Part shown: positions 31,577 through 43,645 of the stretch, one piece after another
How positions within the stretch are numbered: position 1 is the first letter of the stretch
How the letters are laid out: each line of letters opens with the position of its first letter
From: Cytospora piceicola
Taxonomy: Eukaryota; Ascomycota; Sordariomycetes; Diaporthales; Cytosporaceae
Length of the DNA stretch: 64,000 nucleotides
Assembly: GCA_023375675.1 (NCBI GenBank)
Contig: JALQBC010000004.1
Span: 186,001 to 250,000, forward strand
Reading direction: 5' to 3'
Made by a program: the position numbers and the translations under genes
The notes under the pieces: generated by a model
The model's database searches: none
What the model saw: only the letters and a program-made list of their open reading frames with translations
Told to the model about the DNA's origin: nothing

Positions 31577-32226
31577 TCATCCAGGGAGCTGAACGGATGC
31601 GACAAGGACGATGATGGAGATGAGACTCAGAGAAATAGTTCACGACAGGACTGCCTTAAAATGGGGATTCCAGGTTATTTTGGATATATGAAGCCTTCAA
31701 AGAGCATACCGACAGAATAGGACATATATTTCTGGTTTGCTGTCTACTTGATCCTCCTGAAGTACTGAGTAATTACCTACTAAGTATACTATCCCATGGG
31801 ATCCGTCTACACTTACCCACCTAGGTACTGCACTATTTGCAGATAACCGCGAAACCTTATGTAGATTATCTGTATGAACACCCAAGTGCCAGGAGTATCT
31901 CCCTCTCCCCTCTTTACCTACCTAGGTTGGTACCTAGGTACCTAGGTAGATACCGATTACTGTAAATTACGTAATACCGATGAGCGTATTTAGTTTCATT
32001 TCGGATATATATAGCGCCTTGCCGTTCCTGGGTATTGGGTACGTACCTGCAGTGGGCCAACAACAATCCCGGCAGAGTAATGAACAAGACCATTATTTAA
32101 TCCTCACGACGATAAGGTTAGGAACGCTGCACTGAATATTTACAGCCTTTCCAAGGCTACTATTCAAGGGGGAAAACGTCCTGCCAGAGTTTTCTAAGTG
32201 AAAAGTGAGAAGACCACAAGGCAAGA
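31577..32226. other. Intergenic with clustered TACCTAGGTA palindromes
   Basis: Between 31819 and 31948 the decamer TACCTAGGTA and near copies occur several times, two of them overlapping at 31931-31948. This is upstream of the HD-domain gene. No coding sequence is seen. Confidence 0.6.
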
Positions 32227-32940
32227 ATGTCGACATCCGGCCAGCACCTAGCTGAGGGAGGATCCGCAGGGCAAAGCCAGAGTGCATCCCATGAAGAACT
32301 CATACAATCTGTCGATATGTATGTCAAGGAGTACATGTCTCACTACGATGCTTCACACGATTACAATCACATTCAGCGAGTGCTCCAGATGTCTCTTGTC
32401 ATCCTCAACAAGGAACGCGAAACCTCGTCTGATCAGCAACCAGAGGCACTCGCAGGAGTACCGTACGACGAAACCCTGATTATTCTAGGGGCTCTCCTCC
32501 ACGATGTTGGCGACCACAAGTATCTGGAGCCAGGTCAGGACTCAACCACTCTCGTCCGTGATGTCCTCCGTGAGAGAGGTTGCCCCGCGGGCCTGGCAGA
32601 CAAAGTCCAGGACCTTGTCCTTCACGTCTCCTTCTCTACCGAGAAGAAGAACCCAGAAACGACCCGGAGGAAGATCATCGCTATTCCGGAGCTCGCAATT
32701 GTCCAGGACGCCGACAGACTAGATGCCATCGGCGCCGTTGGCATCGCGCGGTGCTTTACGTTTGGTGGCGCCAAAGGCAGAGCTGGTTTGGATGGCTCAG
32801 TCGAACACTTCAAGGAGAAGTTGGAACTATTGGAGGTAATGATGAAGACAAAAACGGGGAGAGCACTGGCGAGGGAGCGAACAGAGCGTTTGAAGGTTTT
32901 CAGAAATTGGTGGGAAAGTGAGAATCAGGGCTTGTCTTGA
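32227..32940 (+). CDS. HD-domain metal-dependent phosphohydrolase
   Basis: Intronless, 237 residues. It has the HD superfamily ligands in order: His48 in YNHIQRV, His92-Asp93 in LLHDVGD, and Asp161 in VQDADRLDAIGA. This is the layout of the small YedJ-type HD hydrolases found in bacteria, yeasts and moulds, which probably act on a nucleotide or phosphorylated metabolite; the substrate is not known. A short disordered Ser/Gln-rich leader (about 1-22) precedes the fold and the C-terminus is a charged helix. No signal peptide. The length fits the family's usual 200-240 residues. The ATG at 32227 has an A at -3. Confidence 0.9.
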   Translation: MSTSGQHLAEGGSAGQSQSASHEELIQSVDMYVKEYMSHYDASHDYNHIQRVLQMSLVILNKERETSSDQQPEALAGVPYDETLIILGALLHDVGDHKYLEPGQDSTTLVRDVLRERGCPAGLADKVQDLVLHVSFSTEKKNPETTRRKIIAIPELAIVQDADRLDAIGAVGIARCFTFGGAKGRAGLDGSVEHFKEKLELLEVMMKTKTGRALARERTERLKVFRNWWESENQGLS

Positions 32941-33118
32941 TACGCTCATACGAGGGCTCTATCTGGAACTCTGTCGTCATACCTAAAGCAGAAATCTTAC
33001 TGAAGTATTATCGATTCTCGTCAATCTTGGTACGCACAGCTTCCCTCAATACGAAATCGCAGTCCCGTCCCACTGCAAAATGCAGGATTGTCCTTGGTAG
33101 TAATGCTGTCGATCACCT

Positions 33119-34020
33119 TTAAATGCCGGCAATGCATGTACCCTCGTCATCTTCCCCATCAGATTCTGTGAACCCAGTGGAAAGAAAGCCGGGATCCATG
33201 CAAACGATTACTGCAGTTCAACCTTACTTCTCCCGTCCTCGCGCCAGGGTAATAGACATTTGGTTCAGAGCAGCTTTGGCTGCCCGATACGCCATCCAGG
33301 TGCGGATGGAGTTGTCTATAGTTCAAACCATTAGCGACATTCTTCGTGATTCCAGTTCTCAGAATAGAGCCGACACTGACTGGTAAAGACTTGCCTGAAA
33401 TCGAGTCGAACACGGACGAGATGTTGAAAATCTTTGGCTCTGCGGCCAGGTCAAATTTTGGCAGGAAGTGCTTGATGGCGAGCAAAAGGCCCTGAGAAAA
33501 AAGGGCATATACATATGTATACCACCGGCAAATTTTTCTCGGTGTTTCGAAATCAGTATATATTCATGTACCAGTGCCATAACAAGGAACCTCTCAGTGA
33601 TATCGTCGTCAGTCTGTTCATGCCATGATTTTGTAGGAGGAGGAAGACCTGGTTGTATGAACGTCAGGACTTGAATAACTTGGCATTCTGCATGGCCTGC
33701 AGCCTAACCTACTCACCTCCGACATTGACAAAGATATTCAGAGGTCTTTTGCCATAGGCCGATGCCGCTTATTCGAGAGTGTTTTCATCGAGGTAGTTCA
33801 CTTCCAGAATGGTGGCCCCTGTTTCCTTTAGCTGCTCGTAAATAGAGGAGAGTTGGGTTGGTAGGTGAGAAGTTTCTGACGTCCATTCACTCCAGATGTC
33901 AACTTTGCTTGCTCTTGCAAGAGGAAAACGAAGGTATATAAGCTGATTGAGAAGTCTTACAGGCATTATCTGGCTTGACACTGGACATCCATCGGAAGCA
34001 ACCACTTTTCCAGCACCATG
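33119..34020 (-). pseudogene. Short-chain dehydrogenase/reductase pseudogene
   Basis: Recognisable SDR pieces appear in order on the minus strand. They are PLNIFVNVGG (about 33740), a segment containing HEQTDDDITERF (about 33610), AIKHFLPKFDL with FNISSVFDSIS (about 33400-33480), the catalytic-type YRAAKAALNQ (about 33275) and VIVCMDPGFLSTGFT (about 33180). Plausible introns separate them, one with a GC-AG donor. The frame is broken by TAA at 33769-33771, TAA at 33224-33226 and TGA at 33218-33220, all inside conserved stretches. The N-terminal nucleotide-binding Gly motif is not recognisable. Two of the stops are TAA, which C-to-T change of a glutamine codon could produce, as in RIP. An alternative, three undetected introns, is unlikely because the stops fall inside conserved strands. 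Confidence 0.75.
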
Positions 34021-35890
34021 GCTTCTTTACTTGAGCTCAACAGAGAAAAATATAAACTATATGACACCGTCCGAATCCAGTGACAAAGCGTCGCCATGAA
34101 TACAGAGAACAACAGTGCCGCTGGGTTCAACGGGCCACGCGGGAACCATACTCCTCCTGTTCTAGCTGGGGCCACGGTCGACGAGATCAGAGGACCTTGA
34201 TAGAACTCTAACGGGAAGGGCTCTATCCATCCCCCTGCTCCATGCTTTGAAGCCTTTCTGCGTTTTGTCCGGGCTCCAGAGTAAGCTCTTCAGTCAACCC
34301 GACTCGGGACTGCGTGCCTACAATATCATGGACGATGCGCAGCGTCAAGACTTGCTTAAATTTCTATCTCTGCTGAGGACGTGCACATGACATAGCCGAG
34401 AATACGTCCTATCCAGGCCGATAGTCGGACTAGGAGAACGAATTTGTGCAGAAGATCCGGGAAATTACCAACAATCTAAAGGTATTGGGTCTCGAGGTGG
34501 ACAATGGCATTAGAGGGAGCGGCGTTGAGATTCGTTATTCCTGAGACGAAGACTGATGTAATGCGAAGGACAACTTCGATCAGTCGATGCCGTAGTCTGG
34601 GACGTCTTCATGATCCGTGACCATACGGTCCAAGGGCACAATATTCAAATGCCTACATATGTACTCAGACATATCTCGCAAGTAGAGACCGTTCCAATTT
34701 CTCGGTACTTGGCCCGGGTAGGGTTAGCACATGGATAGGGCCCGTAACCTCGGCTACGATATTTGATATAATTAATGTGTACGGGTGCGGGTTACTACCA
34801 AGTATCTGCTCTAGGTGGCTGAAGAGATTACAGTAAGGCCAGTATTCAGTTCTGGGTACTGTAAGTATTGTATCTCCCTCCGGCTTGAAAGTGAACTTTC
34901 CGGCACTGGGGAATTGACTCCATCCTTAACTTTGCCCCAGGATCATAGCTGCTTGTGTACATACCGCCTCTTCGTCCATTGATAGTTCGGCAATGGTCTT
35001 TTCAGCTTCTTAGCCACAGACTGACAGTATATTGACCAATGAACCACCAACACGCGGGCAACCTCGGCATACAGATTTCACGCGTGACTGAGAGACAGTC
35101 GTCAATTCCCCAGGCACTTGACAACAACAGTATTGGAGCTGGATGCCATGTCTGTGTCACAAACCGGAGACTTGATTCAGGCCAAGATGAAGCCAGGGAC
35201 ATTCAAAGACATGCCATATTGGTGCGGTGAATTGTTGTGGCAGCGGAGAAATGTTCTTGCATATTGGGCACAACAAGAGCGTGGACATAAACTTGGAGAA
35301 GGGTTGTTGAAACAGCTGTAGGTTTCAGGCGTTGGAAAAGCTTCTAGAAGGTCAACAGAATTCCTAGCCTGTATTTACGGACCCGAGAATGTGGAACGAG
35401 CGTTCGGGGACGGAGGGTTGGTCGACCCGAAACATGAGCTGTCAGTCAGCTGAAGTTGGCCGAGCTCCAATGGCATGCGTTGGCCTCCAAAGCCGAAACA
35501 ATTTATCGATGACGACGGCCGTTTACCTAGAGCCATGCAGTCATCATCATCGTCAATATAGCTTTGGCCAACCTGCTGTGCATATATTTTTAAAAGATGT
35601 CCAGAAACATTTCTCAGTTACAAGGTCTTTGAACATCCGATCCCCAAGAGACACTGCCTGTAACAGAACAGAATAAGAACTAGGTACCTAGTCAAGTGTT
35701 CGTTGGGTCGACGTTACGCTGTTCGGAATCTGCGGCTTTCACTCAATTGTTGACGTCACGTCAGCTCACCGTTCCACCAAACACAACCAACCGGAAACCA
35801 TATTACTTACTTCGTTGCTCTCTCCCCTTCATGACCTCCAATCTGCTCTGCATTTCTGAGACGACATAAGCAGACTGGTCGAACCTCATA
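34021..35890. other. 1.9-kb region, possibly with gene debris
   Basis: No supported gene. A frame at 35118-35321 (plus) ends in a coherent-looking 50-residue stretch rich in Trp, Gln and Lys that might be the tail of a lost gene, but I recognise no family. The palindrome CTAGGTACCTAG is at 35680-35691, about 200 bases before the fasciclin gene. Confidence 0.45.
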
Positions 35891-37316
35891 ATGAAGTCGG
35901 TTAACCTTCTCCCGCTGGCGGCGGCGGCAGCCAGTGCCTTCGTCATTCCTGACATCGAGGCCTTCTCCGAGCTTCCCATTCACGGCGTGCAATCCCAAGA
36001 CGACGCCTCTTGGCTGGACTGGCTACCATCAACCGCTAGCATCAAGTCCTCAGTCCATGATGCGGTGGACTCACTTTCTGCAAGCATCGAAGATGCTGTC
36101 GATAATGTCAAGGGGAGCTTCGAGCAAGAGCTCGAGTCGCTCTTTGATGAAGAGGAGGACTATGGCATGGACAGCATCGACGCCTCAAACAGGCCTCATC
36201 ACGGTCATAAAAGTTCTGACCTGACCATTTACCAACTCATCAGCGAGTGCAAATACACCAGCAAATTCGCCAAGCTCGTCGACGAGTACGATGACATCGT
36301 CCAGCTGCTCAACAGCACTTCGGCTAATTACACCCTCTTTGTCCCCGTGGACGATGCCTTCGAGCACATACCCGAGGACAAGAAGCCCAGCAAGGAATTC
36401 GTGGAGGCTTTGCTCAAGTATCATATCGGACTTGGTCTATACCCCGCTGGCCGTGTTCTGGTTACACACACGCTGCCAACTGCCCTGGATGAGCCGTGGC
36501 TTGGTGGCAACCCTCAGCGCCTCCGCACCAGCGTTGGGCTGCTCTCTGGTGTGAGGGTAAACTTCTATAGCAAGGTCGTCGCTGTTGATTTTGTGAGTAT
36601 CCAGCCGAGTCTAATTGCCTACAGGGCCGGACTGACCATGTTCAACACAGGGAGCCAAGAATGGAGTGATCCATGCCGTGAAGTCTATCCTCGTGCCTCC
36701 ACCAATGGTTGGACGTGAGCTCACGCTGTTCCCCTCGAAGTTCTCGACGCTTCTTCTGGCATATGACAAGACTGATTTCGTCTCCTTCATCCACAAAATC
36801 CCCATGAATGGCAGCACCGTGTTCGCACCAGATAACGCCGCATTCGCCAAGCTCGGAATTGCTGCCAACGCGTTTCTCTTCAACACCGAAGAAGGCCTCG
36901 GGTACCTAAAGGCCATTTTGAAGTATCACATCGTCGCAAATGACACCGTGTACAGTGACGCATACTATCCGTCATCTGACAGCAATGCCGGGGGTGACGT
37001 TGGCCATGGCCACTATCACCTCGACCTGCCCACCCTGTTGCCTGAGAAGAACATCGCCATCGATGTCGCCAGGTTCGCGGGTTTCATTCGTGTCAAGATC
37101 AACGGGTACATCCCAATCAAGGTGCAGGACGGTGTTGCGAAGAATGGAGTGATCCATGTCCCTGCGAACGTCCTCATCCCGCCTCACAAGCACGGCGAGA
37201 ACGCGGAAGAGACGGGTAGTGAGATTAGTGTGGAGGAGTTGAAGGAGAGACTGGCTGACTTCATCGAACGTGATGACGGAAGCGAGGTAGAGAAGGAGGC
37301 CGAGATTGAGCTTTGA
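35891..37316 (+). CDS. Fasciclin (FAS1) domain protein with two repeats
   Basis: Exons 35891-36592 and 36651-37316 (58-nt intron, GTGAGT donor, CACAG acceptor) give 455 residues. A signal peptide covers about residues 1-18. An acidic helical spacer (about 25-100) comes next, then two FAS1 repeats. Each shows the NSTSANYTLFVPVDDAF / GSTVFAPDNAAF box, a YHI motif (LLKYHIGLG, ILKYHIVAN) and a closing NGVIH box (GAKNGVIHAV, VAKNGVIHVP). FAS1 domains mediate adhesion or protein interaction at the cell surface or in the secretory and vacuolar system. A C-terminal GPI signal is absent; instead the tail is highly charged and Glu-rich. The protein is therefore probably soluble in the lumen or secreted rather than anchored. 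The splice junction restores the first NGVIH box. Confidence 0.92.
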
Positions 37317-38132
37317 ATGAAGCCCGACATTAGCTCCCTAGGTCTTTAGCTATCGGTCAAATTTCTCTATGACAGCAGGAAAGCCATGGTGCGTGTATTG
37401 TAGTCGCTAGGATTCAACACTACTCTACCTTTTTGCTCGAATCAAACCGTACAATTGAATAATTGCATTATACACTCTTTTCCAGCACCGGGTGCCTGTG
37501 ACTGCGCTGTTATACTTCTTGCCACCCACAACTGCCCTGGTGCAAATTTCCTTCCCAGAACCATGGTGTTCATGGAGAGTAAATTCGCCAGGAAATCAGA
37601 GCCATTAGTCAATGAACTCGTCTAGTTATAACTTGACGCTTTTTATGCACTGGAGCGTCTGATATCAAATAGTGAAAGAGTTCAAGAGATCCGCCGACTG
37701 CAAGAACTGCAAGGAACGGAAGTAGGGCTGTCTCAAAAGCGTTCAAGTTTGCAATCCTCTCACCGCTTATCGAATAAGTCAATGCTACGAAGGTCACAGG
37801 CGAGGGTGGAGATTGTACTGAAAAAGAAAGAAACATACAAAACAAACCACAACAATTCAAAAACATGTAGAGATGAAAGTGAAAGTAATGAAGAGATAAG
37901 GCAATATGGTTCAGAGATGAAACGGGTCTTTCACGGAAACGGTAGGAATGAAGCGATCCCCGATCCCGGTCAACAGCGGGCCGATGCGCTGAGTGGACTT
38001 GGCGCAGAATCTCCTGTGACTGATAAACCTCGTGTCACCTGTGCACACCCTGCACATGACTGCCTTTCCTGAACCATCATTAATCACCTCCCCAACATCT
38101 ACAACTGCATATCATTCTTCAATAGGTCGCTA
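37317..38132. other. Intergenic, promoter of the permease gene
   Basis: About 815 bases. Overlapping frames near 37609-38072 on both strands look like chance. I see no gene. Confidence 0.5.
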
Positions 38133-39873
38133 ATGGCGCCTGGACGAAGAGACGACGGCGCAGAGGCGCCCTTACTCGCAGATTCACGGGGTGGGACCGC
38201 CGGCGAGAATGGCGCGTACGGAACAGAAGCGCCGGCCGCCGGCGCCGTGCCGCGGGATCAAGGATCCTCCTTTGCCCGGAACTTGGGCACGCTGGACGCG
38301 TTTGCGATTATTATCAGCATCGTGATTGGCAGTGGCATCTTCACGTCGCCGGGATCCATCGACACCAATGTCCCATCGCCTGGCATCGCGCTGGTCGTCT
38401 GGCTGGTAGGCGGCATCCTGGCATGGACCGGGGCAAGCACCATGGCTGAGCTGGGAACTGCCATCCCGGGAGAAGGTATGTGGTTTTCATATGGACGAAC
38501 CATAGGCTTTGTGCCCTGCGCTGAGACCCTGTGACTAGGTGGCGTACAGCCTTATCTGAAGTACATTTATGGCGATGTCTTTGGCCATATAGCAGCCTGG
38601 ACCTGGGTCGTGGCAATCATGCCCTCAACCCTCGCCATCCTCAGCATAGTGTTTGTGGAAAGCATCTTCTCATCTGCAGGCGTTACCGACCAGGCTGCGA
38701 GCGTATCGCACAAGCTGCTGTCGGTGCTGATCATGGCCATCATGAACCTGGCAAACTCGATCAGCACCAAGGCCAGCACCCGGCTCAACAACTTCTTTGT
38801 TACCACCAAGTTCGTCAGTATATTCTTGGTGGTTCTGGCCGGCCTCGTTGTCTTGATTATCCAGCTGTCTCATCGTGAAAGCAATGTCGGAGGGGGCGAC
38901 TGGATCCGCAAGAATTGGTTCGACGACCGAGATAGTGTGACTCCTGATGGCACTGTTACTCACTGGCCAGATGTGAGCACATGGGAGCTTCTTGGTCATT
39001 TCTCTGCTGCCCTCTACGGTGCTCTTTGGGCCTATTCTGGCTGGGATAAGGGCATATATGTATCTGCCGAGATGTCGAATCCAGTGAAGCAGCTGCCTCT
39101 GGCTATCAACACCGCCGTGCCCACCATTATCCTTTGCTTCCTCGCAACTAACGCAGCTTACTACATACTTCTCCCGTGGAATGTTGTCTCCACCACTGAC
39201 AGCGTCGCTGTGGTAAGTCATGCCCCCTCAAATCCTTTCTAGCGGATGCATGGAGGTCTTGGTCTTCATGAATGTACGTAAATTAATTCATGCTGTACAG
39301 ACTGCTATCACTCACCTACTGGGCCGCGGCTTCGGTGTTATAGCCGCAATCCTGATCTGTCTCGTTGTCGCCGGCTCTTTACTGGGAAATTCGTTTGTTG
39401 CAGGGCGTATGGCAGTCGCTGCCGCAAACGCCAATTGGTTACCTGGGTTCTTTGCTACTCTGGGTCGTGTGGGCAAAGAGCCATCCGACGCCCCTGAAGA
39501 GGAGAGCTCGGACAAGCCGCGATCAGACGCGCCCTTGAACGCCATCCTCTTGAACACGATTCTGACCGCGCTCTTCATCTTCCTAGGAGACTTCCGCTCT
39601 TTGCTCACATTTAACGGTCTGGGGGAGTACACGTTCTTCTTTCTCACAGTCCTGGGTGCCGTCATCCTGAGGTTCCGCGAGCCCGGTCTCCATAGGCCTT
39701 ACAAGCCGTTGATTCTCATCCCTGTCGTCTTCACACTTGTGAGCGGCTTCGTGCTTGTGCGCGGCGCCGTGTTTGCCCCTGTTCCGGCTTTGGTCTTGGT
39801 CGTTGTGTGGGCCTTAGGTACTCTGTTTTACGTCGCAATGAGGTGGAATTTGGCGAGGTTGAGGCAGCAGTAG
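38133..39873 (+). CDS. L-type amino-acid permease (APC superfamily, methionine-permease-like)
   Basis: Exons 38133-38475, 38539-39212 and 39301-39873 (introns 63 and 88 nt) give 529 residues. After a hydrophilic N-terminus of about 55 residues comes the first APC membrane helix with its signature IVIGSGIFTSPG. The expected core follows, with YSGWDKGIYVSAEMSNP in the substrate-site region and about twelve hydrophobic segments in total. This places it in the LAT branch, which includes Mup1/Mup3 methionine permeases and related neutral amino-acid transporters of the plasma membrane. The substrate cannot be fixed from sequence. Both splice junctions keep the frame and restore the family sequence PGEGGVQPYLKYIYG. 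A loop of Glu, Ser and Asp residues (about 395-420) is longer than in many relatives. Confidence 0.9.
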
Positions 39874-42121
39874 ATGACATTCACTGTGGTACTGTGGCAT
39901 CGAGGAAGGTAAAAAGCCCTGTTCTCGGCTTGTTGATATGTATATGGATCATTGAAGACAGTGGGAGAGACGGCATGGGAGCGTCTTAGATAAGAAAAGT
40001 ATAACCGTTCTCAGGGTGGAATTTAGACATACTGATACATGTATGACTTGCTACAGGCGAGCGGCGAATTACCTCCCCCACATGGAATGTGGTACTTGAG
40101 GATAGTTGTCGCCATTACTTTGGCTCTAATCATCACAAGATGCACCGGGGCCTGGACAATGAACTAGACCACTCGTACCTGCAGGCCGTATGCACGTGCG
40201 TGAGAATGCCGAGGCCCCTGAACTTGGTGGTCTGATGTTCACCCCCACGGGGGCATGCTTGAAATTACCAGGAAGAGACAAACAGTCCTTCATGTGGCTT
40301 GGAGGAGAACGTAGCAAATCCCCAAAATGAGACTAGGCAATCCGAAGTTGCCCCTAGAACCTCTTGCGGACGATGGAAGGGACGATGAATACACATAATC
40401 GGCAATATCTCCTGGGATACAGGTGGGACAGGCCGGGGTTTGTTTTCTCTTTTTTTCCAAGGTTCTCTTTAGTTTGACGGAGACTAGGGGCGGCCGGGGC
40501 GCGTTAAAGCCTCCGGCAATTAACTCGCATATCACGATAATGGCTAATCGACTCTCTCCTAGACCAGAATTATCATGATTCAATGTTTAGTGCAGCCCGT
40601 CAAGACCTCGGGATCCTTCAGGCAGGCAGAGCTGAGTAGCTCAATTCTGCTTGGGCTTGGGAAGAGGGTGCCGAGGCGCGCAATCTTCACATGAAGTTGC
40701 CACTCATTCTGCCCGTATCGTACGAAGAAGCACGAGACTCGCTCTCTCTGGGGCTCTCGTGCCTAAATAGAGCCTCGGCTTGGAGAAGCTCTCGAGACCA
40801 GCGTTGCATTTCGGCTTTGTTACACTTCTTGTGTAAATGTGCTCCTCCTTCAACACCCTCCTCCACCTAGTCCGTGTCATTTGTTTCGCGTACCTGCATT
40901 ATTGTCTTAGTGCGACGCAAAATGTAAGTAAGCGAGATAAGTTAGCTGGTGGAGCAACGGTTTTCATAGGTCAGGACTGATACGGCAATTAAACGGCGTC
41001 CGTTGTTGCAGTGGCGTTTCGTGTGGGTGAGGTATAGCCTATCCAATACGCACTGAAAGTGCTTACGAGTGTCATAGATTGATTACGTGATAAATACTAT
41101 CGCTCTGAGGCAAGACTTGTCCATCATTGGCTTTCCTGAAGTCATGCACCCTGGGGCAACCTTGGAGCCATGCAACCATGCAACTATGCCGGCTGTGTGT
41201 GGCTGTGGGTCTGTACTTCAATACATAAGTATGTATTCAAAGTCTAGAACTAGAAGCCGTGATCGCAGGGTGTCAACCAAGTTCAGATTGATCAACAGCA
41301 CCTCACTTTGAAGGCGACACTCTCTAATCAAGCATATCAAGGATCAAGGGTATCGGCGCTGTCGTCCTGAGTGCCGACTTGACCTTCCCCAAAAAGAATT
41401 CGAGATCACAACCGCTTCACAGCGACGCGAACTGCCAAAGCTACTTAGTTAGTATACCAATACCAAGTAGGAAACAACCATACCCAATGCTGCAAGATGG
41501 AAAATCCCAGTCCCGTGGCTGCAGGATCATCGATAACCAAAAAGCGTGAACGCTTGTCGAAAAGTCAAGATCAGTCTTGATTGAATGATAAGTCGGCATG
41601 AAGGGTGGTTGCGTCCACGTCCCGTCTCCTGGTCCAGATGCCTTTCGGTTGCCGAAAGAGGCTGCTCAGAGAAGTGGGGGGAGGGGCAGTGTCGTCGCTT
41701 CAAAACTTGCCTGCGTCACGAGAGGAGCATACAAGCTCCGTTGCATGCAAGCCATTTGATCCTGCCGAAACGGGCCAGGGCCGAAGGTGTGGTCCATCGG
41801 TGGAGGCTTCCGTGGTGCACCACGGCATATCAACCCACGCAGACTGGAGTCGGGCTTGGGCTGGCCCCGCGGTAACCGGTTACGATAGGGTATGTATCGA
41901 CTCACTTGGGATACAAAAAGATGCAGAGAAGCATCGGCCCCGTTCTGTATATCTGATATGGATTTCCACTCGATGCGTGTCTGGTCCGATATTTGCTGGA
42001 CCACCCGTCAATTACTTGGCTCCAGTCGATAGGGGCTATCACTCACAGGACATCATCGAGTGATATATTTACCGATCCTCCACCACCAACTCCACCACGC
42101 GGGCAGTGGGTCAGAGGGAAG
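39874..42121. other. 2.2-kb region without supported genes
   Basis: Frames up to about 150 codons occur at 41585-42063 in two overlapping phases and on the opposite strand, with no conserved motif. The rest is open intergenic DNA. It would include the promoter of the rhodopsin-domain gene. Confidence 0.5.
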
Positions 42122-43645
42122 ATGCAAATCATACCTCTCGAAAAGGACGGGCAAATCGCCCTCCTGGTGATGTCCATCATATTCGCCATCATACCAACAG
42201 TTGCCGTTGTGTTGAGGTTGATAGCTCGTCGCATCGCGCATCGACGCCTGGATGCTGGCGACATTTGCATCATATGCGCATGGGTATGTCCGCTTCGGTA
42301 TTCCTCATATCCTGTTCCTCCACATTTCTCTGCATATAGAGATTTGGCCGGGTGCTCGGGCTAACCAGAGTGTTTTCCTAGCTTATCACAGTTGGTTTAA
42401 CTGTGACTTGTATCCTTGGTACGTCGAACCCAGCGGACTGAAGTCTGTTCCACTATTGCTAACTGGAGGCTTACAGAGGCATTGTACGGTGGATTCGGAT
42501 GGCATCGGAAGGAAGTCACTGCTACCTTCGGTGCGGACATCATCAAAGACTACCACATTGTAGGTTGCCCATGCAATCTACAGTTCTCCTCAACCATGTA
42601 TATCTGGGCATCGTGTACTGACCAAATACTTCCCTAACTTCAGATTACATTACCTCTCGAAGTGTTCTGGACCCTCAGTCTCAGCCTGTCGAAGATATCT
42701 CTGCTGCTCCTCTACATCAAGGTCTTCCCGGTATCGAAATTGACCCTTGTCTGCAAGATTACCTCTGTCTGCGTTGCTCTTTTCGCCATCTCCGGTGTCT
42801 TGTGTACACTTCTCATCTGCCAACCGATCCAGTATAACTGGGACCTTAGTCTACCCGGCGGGCACTGTGGAAATCAGAAGGCCGTCTTCGGCTTTTATGG
42901 TGTCATGAACCTAATGACTGATGTGATGGTCCTGGCACTGCCGATCCCGAGTCTGTTGAAGCTGAAGTTGCCGTCGTACAAGAAGGTTGCTCTCGTCACC
43001 ACCTTCTCGGTCGGTTTCTTGTGAGTATCCCACAGCTTTCATCCCGGTCACTAAGGCTACTGGTGAGCAAGACGGCTTACACAAGTCTCACCCGCTAGAA
43101 CGTGTATCGCGTCAGTCATCCGCCTGGGCTTCCTGGCAACAGTCGACTATGCCGATATTACGTACAGTTCACTGCCATTCGTCTTGATGTCGGCAGTCGA
43201 GCCAGCGCTGGCCGTGACATGTGCCTGCGTGCCGCTGATGCGACCGCTACTGGGAATAAGCGGTAAGAAGTACAGATACTCCTCAACAGGCACGCGGCAA
43301 CAAGTCGGCAGCATGTCCTTCCGGAACCTTACAGGCACGTCGGCGTCCAAGACGATCAGCAAGCGGAAAACCCCGGGATGTATCTCCACCGTTACGATGC
43401 CGGCGCCGGTACTGCAGTTCGAGATGGGCATGGCAAAGGAGGGGATGGAGCAGGAGCTCATGCCAGTCACTGCCGAGTACCGCTACGAAGCACAAGTCTC
43501 TGCTGGTCACGACTCGGACGAGAACAACCCTGCAAGGGACAGGTTCGATCGTCTGGAGAATCAGATGAGAAACCGGGATGCGAATATTATCGTGACGCAG
43601 GAGTGGAATGTGGAAGTAACGCATGAGATCAAGGAAGACATTTGA
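42122..43645 (+). CDS. Rhodopsin-domain (Pth11/SAT4-type) seven-helix membrane protein
   Basis: Exons 42122-42283, 42382-42418, 42477-42559, 42644-43020 and 43099-43645 give 401 residues. Seven hydrophobic helices are visible, the first starting about residue 10 and the last near the SSLPFVLMSAVEPALAV segment. Family markers include LYGGFGWH after helix 2, KISLLLLYIKVFP in helix 3, the CQPIQYNWD loop, and a Cys in that loop that probably pairs with one in NWDLSLPGGHCGN. Such proteins are fungal receptor-like membrane proteins; Pth11 itself senses surface cues, and most relatives are uncharacterised. No CFEM domain precedes the helices. The cytosolic tail is about 130 residues, Ser/Thr- and Glu-rich. 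Exon 2 is short (37 nt), but frame and helix 2 require it. Confidence 0.88.

Noticed and set aside
35118..35321. Coherent-looking 50-residue tail of an open frame
   Set aside because: No recognisable family, no upstream exon that splices into it, and no conserved context; left as possible gene debris.
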